Positions 1 through 7,266 of a stretch of DNA of 64,000 nucleotides are shown here, one piece after another. Within the stretch, counting starts at the first letter, position 1; each line of letters begins with the position of its first letter. This DNA is from RYN-133 sp963785425 (GTDB lineage Bacteria > Actinomycetota > Actinomycetes > Mycobacteriales > Jatrophihabitantaceae), in NCBI GenBank assembly GCA_963785425.1, contig CAWAVG010000002.1, forward strand, positions 682,001-746,000. Direction: 5' to 3'. Below the pieces are notes generated by a model. That model was not told where the DNA came from, searched no databases, and saw only the letters and a list, made by a program, of their open reading frames with translations. The position numbers and the translations under genes were made by a program.

Positions 1-2
1 CG

Positions 3-782
3 GACAACCCGTACAGCGGGGCGGTCGGACAGCACATCGTCAACTACCAGGCGGGGAAGGCCGAGCAGCGGATCCTGCACATGCAGACCTCCGATCCACT
101 GCGTACGCCGACCTACACGCTGTTCCCCGTTCCGGACTACTACTTCTCGACGTCCGGACCGAACATCTCGACGCTCAGCGGGTACGCATGGAACCACGGG
201 TACTACTCGCCGAACATCGACATCACCTGGGCCGGCGTCGCCGGACCGGGGGTCGCGAACAATGGGCTCGACGGACCGCAGCCCGCCGACGGCAACGAGG
301 CGAACGACCCGAACTCGACGAACACCGTGCCACAAGCGAGCCGACAGGGCACGTACGTCGACGAGGTCGACCTGCGCCCGACCCTGCTGCACCTGACCGG
401 ACTGCGCGATGACTACCAGACCGACGGCACGGTGATCACTGACGTGCTGAGCCGGCCGCGCCACGCGTTGCGATCGGTGCAGGCGTTGGCCGTGGCCTAC
501 CACCAGCTCAACTCGAGCGTCGGTGCGTTCGGGACGGACACGTTGATCGCTTCGACGAGGGCGCTCAAGAGCGGCTCGGCGTCGAACGACTCGACCTTCC
601 GCAGGGTCGAGGACACACTCACCTATCTCGCCGACAAGCGCGACAGCCTCGCGACGAAGATCAAGGTGATGCTCGCTGACGCGGCAGCCGGGCACGGCGT
701 CTCGCGCAACCGGGCGCGCACGCTGATCGACCGGGCCGACCGGCTGATCAGCGCGGCGCGCCGGCTCGCAGCCTCGTCCTGA
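3..782 (+). CDS. C-terminal part of an alkaline-phosphatase-superfamily (sulfatase/phosphodiesterase-like) protein, 5' end outside window
   Basis: The reading frame is open from the left edge, so only the last 259 residues are visible. The segment HGYYSPNIDITWAGVAGPGV, followed by TYVDEVDLRPTLLHLTGL and then DGTVITDVL, resembles the C-terminal end of sulfatase or type I phosphodiesterase enzymes, where a late His and a 'D..PTLLHL.G...DG..L' stretch close the metal-dependent fold. The catalytic N-terminal part cannot be checked. The last 100 residues are Ala/Arg-rich and helical and probably lie outside the catalytic fold. A strong hairpin follows the stop codon within a few bases. The family call rests on the tail only, so the substrate is unknown. 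Confidence 0.5.
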   Translation, partial: DNPYSGAVGQHIVNYQAGKAEQRILHMQTSDPLRTPTYTLFPVPDYYFSTSGPNISTLSGYAWNHGYYSPNIDITWAGVAGPGVANNGLDGPQPADGNEANDPNSTNTVPQASRQGTYVDEVDLRPTLLHLTGLRDDYQTDGTVITDVLSRPRHALRSVQALAVAYHQLNSSVGAFGTDTLIASTRALKSGSASNDSTFRRVEDTLTYLADKRDSLATKIKVMLADAAAGHGVSRNRARTLIDRADRLISAARRLAASS

Positions 783-786
783 CCGT

Positions 787-824
787 GTCACGGTGCGTGG
801 GCCAATAGGCTCACGCACCGTGAC
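787..824 (+). terminator. 17-bp GC-rich hairpin after the first gene
   Basis: Arms CACGGTGCGTG (789-799) and CACGCACCGTG (812-822) are perfect inverted repeats. The stem extends outward by GT/AC and inward through one G-T pair and GCC/GGC to an AATA loop. There is no T tract afterwards, so it would be an atypical terminator. It overlaps the possible start codons of the next gene (GTG 793 and GTG 820) and could also hinder their translation. Confidence 0.6.
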
Positions 825-1497
825 CTCGGTTGTCGGAGCTGCGGCGGGTGCCGCGGTGTGCCTTGCTGCGACGCCGTATCTCGCTCGGCTCACCCGCACC
901 GTTCCCGACCGCGAGAACCCGCGCTGGTACGTCGGTGCCGCACCTGACCGGCGGCGCACACTGCTCACCGCGGTCGCGGCGCTGGTGATCGGCGCGCTCG
1001 CCGGTGCCGCAGCAGGATGGACCGCCTTGCTGGCGGCCTATCTGTGCCTTGCGCTCGCAGGCACGCCCCTGACCGTCATCGATTACGAACATCACCGCCT
1101 GCCCAACCGTCTCGTGTACCCCGCGGCCATCGGGGCGTTCGCGCTGCTCGCACTTGCGGCGGCCGTCGACGACCGATGGCACGACTACCTGCGCGCGGTC
1201 GAGGCAGCGGCCGTCGCGTACGCGGCGCTGTTCCTGCTGAAGTTCATCTCGCCGCGTTCGTTCGGGTGGGGCGACGTGCGGCTCGGCGCGGTGCTCGGTG
1301 CGTACCTCGGCTACCGCAGCTGGCTCGCCGTCTACTTCGGTCTGTTCGGCGGATTCGTGCTCGGCTCGGTGATCGCCGTCGTGCTGCTCGCCACGCGCCG
1401 CGCCACCATGAAGACCGCGCTGGCGTTCGGCCCGATGCTGCTGCTCGGCGCTCTGCTCGTCCTCGCCTTCGACATCACGCCATCGCTGGCCGGATAG
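820..1497 (+). CDS. Prepilin peptidase, A24 family (TadV/PilD-like)
   Basis: Membrane aspartyl peptidase of about 225 residues that would cleave the leader of type IV or Flp/Tad-type prepilins at the cytoplasmic face. Both catalytic aspartates are in context: Asp88 in IDYEHHRLPN (the D-x-H-x-x-x-LP motif) and Asp152 in GWGDVRLG (the GD-x-(R/K)-L motif). Several hydrophobic helices surround them. It lacks the N-terminal cytoplasmic methylase/zinc domain of PilD, as in the short TadV class. The start is uncertain: GTG 820 gives a compact hydrophobic N-terminus, while GTG 793 would add nine residues and lies inside the hairpin. No pilin gene is nearby in the window, so its substrate is unknown. 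Confidence 0.8.
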   Translation: MTSVVGAAAGAAVCLAATPYLARLTRTVPDRENPRWYVGAAPDRRRTLLTAVAALVIGALAGAAAGWTALLAAYLCLALAGTPLTVIDYEHHRLPNRLVYPAAIGAFALLALAAAVDDRWHDYLRAVEAAAVAYAALFLLKFISPRSFGWGDVRLGAVLGAYLGYRSWLAVYFGLFGGFVLGSVIAVVLLATRRATMKTALAFGPMLLLGALLVLAFDITPSLAG

Positions 1498-1512
1498 CCG
1501 CAGGGCGCCGCA

Positions 1513-1529
1513 CCGTCACTCCGTGACGG
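1513..1529 (+). terminator. Hairpin between prepilin peptidase and zwf
   Basis: CCGTCAC (1513-1519) and GTGACGG (1523-1529) form a perfect 7-bp stem with a TCC loop, 15 bases after the peptidase stop codon. No T tract follows. It may be a weak terminator for the upstream gene. Confidence 0.4.
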
Positions 1530-1547
1530 CGCCGCAGCGGCACTCCG

Positions 1548-1553
1548 TACTGT
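1548..1553 (+). promoter_or_regulatory. Probable -10 box of zwf (leaderless)
   Basis: TACTGT matches the actinobacterial TANNNT -10 box and ends 7 nt before ATG 1561. That spacing puts the transcript start at or next to the start codon. It also argues against the alternative GTG 1552, which overlaps the box. Confidence 0.5.
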
Positions 1554-1560
1554 GATCGAC

Positions 1561-2958
1561 ATGGCGTCCGCTAAGCCCACCGCTTTCGTTCTGTTCGGCG
1601 CGACGGGCGACCTCGCCAAGCGCATGGTGCTGCCGGCGTTCTACCGGTTGTGGCAGGAAGGACTGTTGCCCGCCAAGTGGAAGCTGATCGGCAACGGACG
1701 CGGCGACGTCGATCACCTCGACTTCCGCAGGTACGTCCGCGGCGTGCTGACCGAGTTCGGCGCCAAGCCCGACGCCAAGACCTGGTCGCAATTCGCCGAC
1801 CACGTGTACTTCGCCGGCGGCGGGTTCAGCACCGACAGCCCGGGCAGCCTGCTCGACGTACTCAAGCACGCGAAGGAACATCTCGGCAGGGGTGCGCAGC
1901 TCGTCCACTACTTCGCGGTCCCGCCCGCCGCGTTCGAGGGACTCACCAAGGCACTCGGCGAGCACCAGCTCGCCAAGGGCGCGCGCGTGGTCTACGAGAA
2001 GCCGTTCGGTACGTCCGGGGCCGAGTTCCGCTCGCTCGACCGTGTCGTGCACTCGGTGCTCGACGAGCAGCAGGTCTACCGCATCGACCACTTCCTCGGG
2101 AAGGAGGCGACGCAGGACCTGCACGTGCTGCGCTTCGCCAACGGGCTGTTCGACGCGATGTGGCATCGCGACCATGTGCGGGCAGTACAGATCGACGTGC
2201 CGGAGCGGCTCGGCGTCACCGACCGGTCGGAGTTCTACGACGCGACGGGCGCGGTACTCGACATGCTCGTGACGCACCTGTTCCAGATCGCGGCCGAGGT
2301 CGCGATGGAGACGCCGGCCTCGCTAGCCGCGGCCGATCTGCAGGCTGCCCGCGAACAGGTCATCGGCAAGTTCCGCAAGCTCGACCCCGCCGAGGTCGTG
2401 CTCGGCCAGTTCGACGGCTACCGCGAGGTGCCGGGCGTGGCGAAACGGTCGACGACCGACACTTACGTCGCCGCGCGGCTGTGGATCGACAACCCGCGCT
2501 GGCGCGGTGTGCCGTTCCTGCTGCGCACCGGCAAGCGCCTGGCGCAGAGCCACCAGCGCGTGAGCCTCATCCTGCGCGAGCCATCCGGAGCGCTGGCGAA
2601 CGTGCCCAAGCACGGCAACGTCCTCAGCTTCGAGCTCAAGGGCGACGGTGAGATCTCGTTGCGGCTCGTCGCGAAGCGACCCGGTGCCGAACTCGATCTG
2701 GACGTTGCCGAGACGGCGATCCCGCTGTCGCAACTCGACGGCGCCGACCCGTTGCCGCCGTACGTGCGGCTGATCCACGACGTGCTGCAGGGTGACCGGT
2801 CGCTGTTCACCCGCCCTGACGGGCTGGCCGCGGTGTGGAAGGTCGCGGCACCCCTGCTCGACGCGCGGCCCCGCACCAAGCCCTACGCGCAGGGCTCGTG
2901 GGGACCCAAGGCCGCGGCCCGCCTCGCCGCACCGGACGGCTGGCTGCTCGGACAGTAG
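1561..2958 (+). CDS. zwf: Glucose-6-phosphate 1-dehydrogenase
   Basis: Oxidises glucose-6-phosphate to 6-phosphogluconolactone with NADP+ (or NAD+), the entry to the oxidative pentose phosphate pathway, in the cytoplasm. The N-terminus has the nucleotide-binding motif FGATGDLAKR, and the substrate/active-site signature RIDHFLGKE lies at about residues 174-182 with its catalytic His and Lys. At 465 residues it is close to, slightly shorter than, the usual 480-510. ATG 1561 is preferred over GTG 1552 because a TACTGT -10 box sits just upstream. It stands alone rather than with tal, opcA or pgl, which often accompany zwf in actinobacteria; this may be a second zwf copy, which cannot be judged here. 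Confidence 0.93.
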   Translation: MASAKPTAFVLFGATGDLAKRMVLPAFYRLWQEGLLPAKWKLIGNGRGDVDHLDFRRYVRGVLTEFGAKPDAKTWSQFADHVYFAGGGFSTDSPGSLLDVLKHAKEHLGRGAQLVHYFAVPPAAFEGLTKALGEHQLAKGARVVYEKPFGTSGAEFRSLDRVVHSVLDEQQVYRIDHFLGKEATQDLHVLRFANGLFDAMWHRDHVRAVQIDVPERLGVTDRSEFYDATGAVLDMLVTHLFQIAAEVAMETPASLAAADLQAAREQVIGKFRKLDPAEVVLGQFDGYREVPGVAKRSTTDTYVAARLWIDNPRWRGVPFLLRTGKRLAQSHQRVSLILREPSGALANVPKHGNVLSFELKGDGEISLRLVAKRPGAELDLDVAETAIPLSQLDGADPLPPYVRLIHDVLQGDRSLFTRPDGLAAVWKVAAPLLDARPRTKPYAQGSWGPKAAARLAAPDGWLLGQ

Positions 2959-2973
2959 GGGACAATTGCCGGC

Positions 2974-4173
2974 GTGCTGCGATGGATCACCGCCGGCGAG
3001 TCGCACGGCCCTGCGCTCATCGCGGTCGTCGACGGCCTGCCCGCGGGCGTCGAGGTGACCACCACGGCGGTGGCGCGCGAACTCGCCCGACGCCGGCTCG
3101 GCTACGGCCGTGGTGCCCGGATGAAGTTCGAGCAGGACGAGGTCGAACTGACCGGTGGCGTACGGCACGGGCTGACGATGGGCGGCCCGATCGCGGTCCG
3201 CGTCGGTAACACAGAGTGGCCGAAGTGGACGACCGTCATGTCCGCCGACCCTGTCGACGCCGACGAGCTGGCTGCCCAGGCCCGCAACGCGCCGCTGACC
3301 CGGCCCCGCCCGGGTCACGCCGACCTCGTCGGCATGCAGAAGTACGACCTGCCCGACGCCCGTCCCGTGCTCGAGCGGGCGAGCGCGCGTGAGACTGCCG
3401 CACGCGTCGCGCTCGGCGCTGTGGCGAAGGCCTTCCTGCAGCAGAGTCTCGGCGTCGAGGTGCTCAGCCACGTCGTGGGCATCGGCACCGTCTCGACACC
3501 GGCCGGCGTGCTGCCGAAGCCCGGCGACCTCGAGACCGTCGACGCCTCGGAGGTGCGCTGCTTCGAACCGGACACCGCCACGGCGATGATCGATGAGATC
3601 GAGCAGGCCAAGAAGGCCGGCGACACCCTGGGCGGAGTGGTCGAGGTGCTGGCCTGGGGACTGCCGCCGGGGCTCGGCAGCCACGTGCATGGTGACCGGC
3701 GCCTCGACGCGCGGTTGGCCGCGGCCCTCATGAGCATCCAGGCGATCAAGGGCGTCGAGGTCGGCGACGGGTTCGGACTCGCGCGGCTGCGCGGCTCGCA
3801 GGCCCACGACGAGATCGTCAGCCGCGACGGCGCGATCCGGCGCGTGAGCGGACGCTCCGGCGGCACCGAGGGCGGCATGACGACCGGGGAGGTGCTGCGG
3901 GTGCGGGCGGCGATGAAGCCGATCTCGACCGTGCCGCGGGCCCTGCAGACCGTTGACGTCGCAACGGGGGAGGCCGCCGTGGCGATCAACCAGCGCTCGG
4001 ACGTGTGCGCCGTGCCCGCCGCCGGCGTCGTGGCCGAGGCGATGGTGGCGATGGTGCTCGCCGAGGCGACGCTCGAGAAGTTCGGTGGTGACTCGGTTGC
4101 CGAGACCCGCCGCAACGCGGAGTCCTACCTCGCCCGGCTCGCCGAACGCGGGCTGTCCGCGACCGGACCATGA
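2974..4173 (+). CDS. aroC: Chorismate synthase
   Basis: Converts 5-enolpyruvylshikimate-3-phosphate to chorismate, the last shikimate step, using reduced FMN. Length (399 residues) is typical. It begins LRWITAGESHGPAL with the family's conserved GESHG, and carries GRSGGTEGGMTTGE for FMN and phosphate contacts and the late RSDVCAVPAAGVVAEAM block. GTG 2974 is chosen because the GESHG motif must lie near the N-terminus. It is the first gene of the aroC-aroK-aroB-aroQ operon, and its stop overlaps aroK by 4 bp. A GACAAT box 7 nt upstream could serve as the -10 element. Confidence 0.97.
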   Translation: MLRWITAGESHGPALIAVVDGLPAGVEVTTTAVARELARRRLGYGRGARMKFEQDEVELTGGVRHGLTMGGPIAVRVGNTEWPKWTTVMSADPVDADELAAQARNAPLTRPRPGHADLVGMQKYDLPDARPVLERASARETAARVALGAVAKAFLQQSLGVEVLSHVVGIGTVSTPAGVLPKPGDLETVDASEVRCFEPDTATAMIDEIEQAKKAGDTLGGVVEVLAWGLPPGLGSHVHGDRRLDARLAAALMSIQAIKGVEVGDGFGLARLRGSQAHDEIVSRDGAIRRVSGRSGGTEGGMTTGEVLRVRAAMKPISTVPRALQTVDVATGEAAVAINQRSDVCAVPAAGVVAEAMVAMVLAEATLEKFGGDSVAETRRNAESYLARLAERGLSATGP

Positions 4174-4739
4174 GTCCACGCATCGTCCTCGTCGGATTGC
4201 CGGGTGCCGGCAAGTCGACCTCCGGGCGGCGCCTCGCCAAGATCATGTGCGTGCCGTTCGTCGACTCGGACGACATCATCGAGGCTGCCGAGGGACGCAC
4301 GGTGCAGCAGATCTTCGACGCGGGCGGGGAAGCCGCGTTCCGCGCTGCCGAACACGCCGCGGTCGTCTCGTGCCTCGCCGACGGGTTCGACGGCGTCCTG
4401 TCCCTGGGCGGGGGAGCGCTGACGTACGAGCCGACCCGCGCGGCCGTCGTCGCATCCGGAGTGCCGGTGGCCGTCCTCCATGCGCCGATCGAGACGCTGC
4501 TCGTACGCATCGGCGACGGCCGCACTCGTCCGCTGCTCGCCGCTGACCCCGCCGGCCGCCTGCGCACCGTCGCCGAGCAACGCACCCCGATCTACGACGC
4601 GGTGGCCACGATCAGCGTCGACACCGATAAGCGCACACCCGGCCAGGTCGCCGCGCACCTCGCCGCCCGTCTCCATGAGACCACCGCACGAAATCGCGTC
4701 GCAAAGCACGCTCCACGATTCGGCGGCGGCCCCGGATGA
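4170..4739 (+). CDS. aroK: Shikimate kinase
   Basis: Phosphorylates shikimate at the 3-hydroxyl with ATP. The P-loop GLPGAGKS is at residues 9-16. VDSDDIIEAAEGRTVQQIF holds the substrate-binding Asp, and GGGAL and the RTRPLL lid follow. Length (189 residues) is slightly above the usual 170-180 because of an Arg/His-rich C-terminal tail. Both ends overlap neighbours by 4 bp (ATGA), showing tight translational coupling with aroC and aroB. Confidence 0.95.
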   Translation: MSPRIVLVGLPGAGKSTSGRRLAKIMCVPFVDSDDIIEAAEGRTVQQIFDAGGEAAFRAAEHAAVVSCLADGFDGVLSLGGGALTYEPTRAAVVASGVPVAVLHAPIETLLVRIGDGRTRPLLAADPAGRLRTVAEQRTPIYDAVATISVDTDKRTPGQVAAHLAARLHETTARNRVAKHAPRFGGGPG

Positions 4740-5815
4740 GCGACCGGTCCGTCATCGCTGTGAGCGGCGCGGCGCCGTACGACGTCATCGTCGGGCACGA
4801 CGTGTCCGACGCCGTCGTGCCACTGCTCGCCGATGCCGCGCGGGTGGCCGTCATCCATCCGGCCGTGCTGGCCGATCGGGCCGCGGCACTGCGCGACGGC
4901 CTCGACCACGAGGTCGTGCTGATCGAGGTGCCCGACGCGGAGCAGGCGAAGACGCTCGCCGTCGCGGGCCGGTGCTGGGACCGACTCGGCGACGCCGGCT
5001 TCACCCGCTCCGACGCCGTCGTCGGGCTGGGCGGTGGCGCCACGACCGACCTGGCCGGCTGGGTCGCGGCGGCCTGGCTGCGCGGTGTGCGGGTGGTACA
5101 GGTCCCGACCACTCTCGCGGGCATGGTCGATGCGGCCGTGGGCGGCAAGACCGGCATCAACACCGACCGCGGCAAGAACCTGGTCGGAGCATTCCACCCG
5201 CCCGCCGGGGTGGTGTGCGACCTGAGCCTGCTCGAGACACTGCCGGCCGCGGACTACGTCGCCGGCCTCGCCGAAGTGGTCAAGTGCGGCTTCATCGCCG
5301 ATCCTGCGATCCTCGACCTGATCGAGGCAGATCCCGCGGCGGCGGCGCAGGCGGGCTCGGCGGTCGAGCGCGAACTGGTCGAACGCTCGATCCGGGTGAA
5401 GGCCGAGGTCGTGGGCGCCGACATGACCGAGCAGGGACTGCGCGAGATCCTCAACTACGGCCACACGCTCGGGCACGCCGTCGAGCGCGCGGAGGGCTAC
5501 CGCTGGCGCCATGGCGAGGCGGTGTCCGTCGGGCTGGTCTACGCAGCCGCCCTCGGCCGCCTGCTCGGCCGGCTCGACCCGGACACCGCGGCCAGGCACG
5601 GCCGGGTGCTCGGTGCGCTCGGCCTACCGACCGCGTACCGTCGCGACGCCTTTCCCGAGTTGCTCGAGACCATGCGTGTCGACAAGAAGGCGCGCGGTCG
5701 GAAGGGTGCCAACCGGATACGGTTCATCGTGCTGGACGGACTGGCCACGCCCGGCACGGTCGACGACCCGGATCCGGCAGTGCTCGCGGCAGCGTATGAG
5801 GAGGTGGCGTCGTGA
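4736..5815 (+). CDS. aroB: 3-dehydroquinate synthase
   Basis: NAD+- and metal-dependent cyclisation of DAHP to 3-dehydroquinate, the second shikimate step. The glycine-rich NAD motif GLGGGATTDLAGWVAAAW and PTTLAGMVDAAVGGKTGIN are intact. Metal ligands are present in the AEVVKCGF, GHTLGHAVE and RHGEAVSVG stretches (the last read as WRHGEAVSVG). Length (359 residues) matches the family. It overlaps aroK and aroQ by 4 bp each, so the four aro genes must be cotranscribed. Confidence 0.97.
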   Translation: MSDRSVIAVSGAAPYDVIVGHDVSDAVVPLLADAARVAVIHPAVLADRAAALRDGLDHEVVLIEVPDAEQAKTLAVAGRCWDRLGDAGFTRSDAVVGLGGGATTDLAGWVAAAWLRGVRVVQVPTTLAGMVDAAVGGKTGINTDRGKNLVGAFHPPAGVVCDLSLLETLPAADYVAGLAEVVKCGFIADPAILDLIEADPAAAAQAGSAVERELVERSIRVKAEVVGADMTEQGLREILNYGHTLGHAVERAEGYRWRHGEAVSVGLVYAAALGRLLGRLDPDTAARHGRVLGALGLPTAYRRDAFPELLETMRVDKKARGRKGANRIRFIVLDGLATPGTVDDPDPAVLAAAYEEVAS

Positions 5816-6261
5816 CGAGGGTCTTCGTGTTGAACGGCCCCAACCTCGGCCGGCTCGGTACGCGGGAGCCGGAGATCTACGGCACGACGTCCTATGCCGA
5901 GCTCGAGGCGCTGTGCGTGCGCGGCGGCGAGGAACTGGGCCTGGACGTGACCGTGCGGCAGAGCGACCACGAAGGGCAGTTGCTCGAGTGGCTGCACGCG
6001 GCCGCGGACGACCGCACGCCGGTGGTACTGAACGCCGCCGCGCTCACGCATACTTCAGTGGCGCTCGGCGACGCGTGCGCGATGCTCACGGCGCCGCTGA
6101 TCGAGGTGCACCTGTCGAACATCTACAAGCGTGAACCGTTCCGGCACCACAGCTACGTCTCGCCGCACGCGTCCGGTGTGATCGTGGGCCTCGGACCCGA
6201 GGGCTATGTGCTGGCGTTGTCATGGTTGGCCGCGGAACTCGTCTCGGAACAGGACGGCTGA
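5812..6261 (+). CDS. aroQ: 3-dehydroquinate dehydratase, type II
   Basis: Dehydrates 3-dehydroquinate to 3-dehydroshikimate through the enolate mechanism of the dodecameric type II enzyme. It opens NGPNLGRLGTREPEIYG, which contains the catalytic Tyr region. RQSDHEGQLLEWLH, the ALTHTSVAL segment with the substrate-binding His, and HLSNIYKREPFRHHSYVS with the catalytic His follow. At 149 residues it is normal for the family. The usual NPGAYTHTS is NAAALTHTS here, a mild variation. Its stop overlaps the next ATG by one base. Confidence 0.96.
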   Translation: MTRVFVLNGPNLGRLGTREPEIYGTTSYAELEALCVRGGEELGLDVTVRQSDHEGQLLEWLHAAADDRTPVVLNAAALTHTSVALGDACAMLTAPLIEVHLSNIYKREPFRHHSYVSPHASGVIVGLGPEGYVLALSWLAAELVSEQDG

Positions 6262-7199
6262 TGGACTGGACCCTCGCGCTCGGCGCGCTCGTCGTCGGCA
6301 CCGTCGTAGGCCTCACCGGGATGGGTGGCGGCGCCCTGATGACGCCGATGCTCGTGCTGCTGTTCAATGTCTCGCCGCTCTCGGCCGTGTCGAGTGACCT
6401 CGTGGCCGCCGCGGTGATGAAGCCGGTCGGCTCGTTCGTCCACATGCGGCACGGCACGGTCCGGATGGACCTGGTCAAGTGGCTGTGCATCGGGTCGATC
6501 CCCGCTGCGTTCTGCGGCGTGCTCATCGAACGGGCGCTGGGCAGCGGGCAGACCGTCGAGGACTTCGTGCAGTACGCGCTCGGCGTCGCGCTCATCCTGG
6601 CCGCGATCGGGCTGTTCTTCCGTTCCTACCAGCGCCTGGCCGAACGCGCCGCGCAGCGTGACGGCCGTCGCGAGAAGGATCCCGAGGGGCCGCCGCACCT
6701 GACCATCAAGCCGGTCCCGACCGTCCTCATCGGCGTCGTGGGCGGCCTGGTCGTCGGCATGACCTCGGTCGGCTCGGGCTCGCTGATGATCATCGCGCTG
6801 ATGTACCTGTACCCGAAGCTGCGCGCCCGCGAGCTCGTCGGCACCGACCTCGTGCAGGCCGTCCCGCTCGTCGCTTCGGCCGCGATCGGGCACCTGATCT
6901 TCGGCGACTTCCAGTTGTCGGTCACCGGCGCGCTGCTGGTCGGGTCGATCCCCGGTGCGTTCATAGGCGCGCAGCTGTCTTCGCGGTTGCCCGGCGCGAT
7001 CATCCGCCGCGCGCTGGGCTTCGTGCTGCTCGCCTCGGCCCTCAAGCTGCTCAGCGTCGACTCGTTCGCGACCGGGGTCGTGCTCGTCGTCCTCGCCGCG
7101 CTCGCCGGTCCGGCCTGGATGCTGCTGCGCCGCAGCCACGGCTTCCCCGCGCTGCCGAAGAACGAGAAGCAGGCCGAGGCGCAGGCCGCCGCCGGCTAG
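6261..7199 (+). CDS. TauE/SafE-family membrane permease
   Basis: Predicted anion exporter (sulfite, organosulfonate or similar) of the TauE/SafE family, 312 residues with about eight hydrophobic segments in two related halves. Each half begins with the family's Gly-rich signature: GTVVGLTGMGGGALMTPML near the N-terminus, and GVVGGLVVGMTSVGSGSLMI in the middle. The halves are joined by a charged cytoplasmic loop near residues 120-155. ATG 6261 overlaps the aroQ stop (TGATG), so it is translationally coupled to the shikimate operon, although no functional link is known. Substrate unknown. Convergent with the ABC-F gene. Confidence 0.85.
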   Translation: MDWTLALGALVVGTVVGLTGMGGGALMTPMLVLLFNVSPLSAVSSDLVAAAVMKPVGSFVHMRHGTVRMDLVKWLCIGSIPAAFCGVLIERALGSGQTVEDFVQYALGVALILAAIGLFFRSYQRLAERAAQRDGRREKDPEGPPHLTIKPVPTVLIGVVGGLVVGMTSVGSGSLMIIALMYLYPKLRARELVGTDLVQAVPLVASAAIGHLIFGDFQLSVTGALLVGSIPGAFIGAQLSSRLPGAIIRRALGFVLLASALKLLSVDSFATGVVLVVLAALAGPAWMLLRRSHGFPALPKNEKQAEAQAAAG

Positions 7200-7258
7200 A
7201 CGACCGGTTGGACGACCGGTTGGACGACCCGTTGGACGACCGGTTGGACGACCGGTTG
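7199..7258. repeat. Five tandem 12-bp repeats, unit GACGACCGGTTG
   Basis: Five contiguous copies begin on the last base of the permease stop codon. The third copy (7223-7234) has one change (CCCG for CCGG), and a sixth, degraded copy runs into the stop codon of the convergent ABC-F gene. The array fills the whole gap between two convergent genes. Tandem units of this size vary in copy number easily. Confidence 0.9.
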
Positions 7259-7266
7259 GACGCCGG

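Noticed and set aside
2323..4179. Long open frame (618 codons) on the minus strand opposite zwf and aroC
   Set aside because: Shadow of high-GC genes: Arg/His/Gly-rich, no domain, and fully opposite two certain genes. The same applies to the long frames at 18428-20281 (+), 33435-35168 (-), 34220-36409 (-), 55561-57231 (-) and others.
7199..7258. Short tandem array considered as a CRISPR
   Set aside because: Units are contiguous 12-mers with no spacers, and no cas gene is near.
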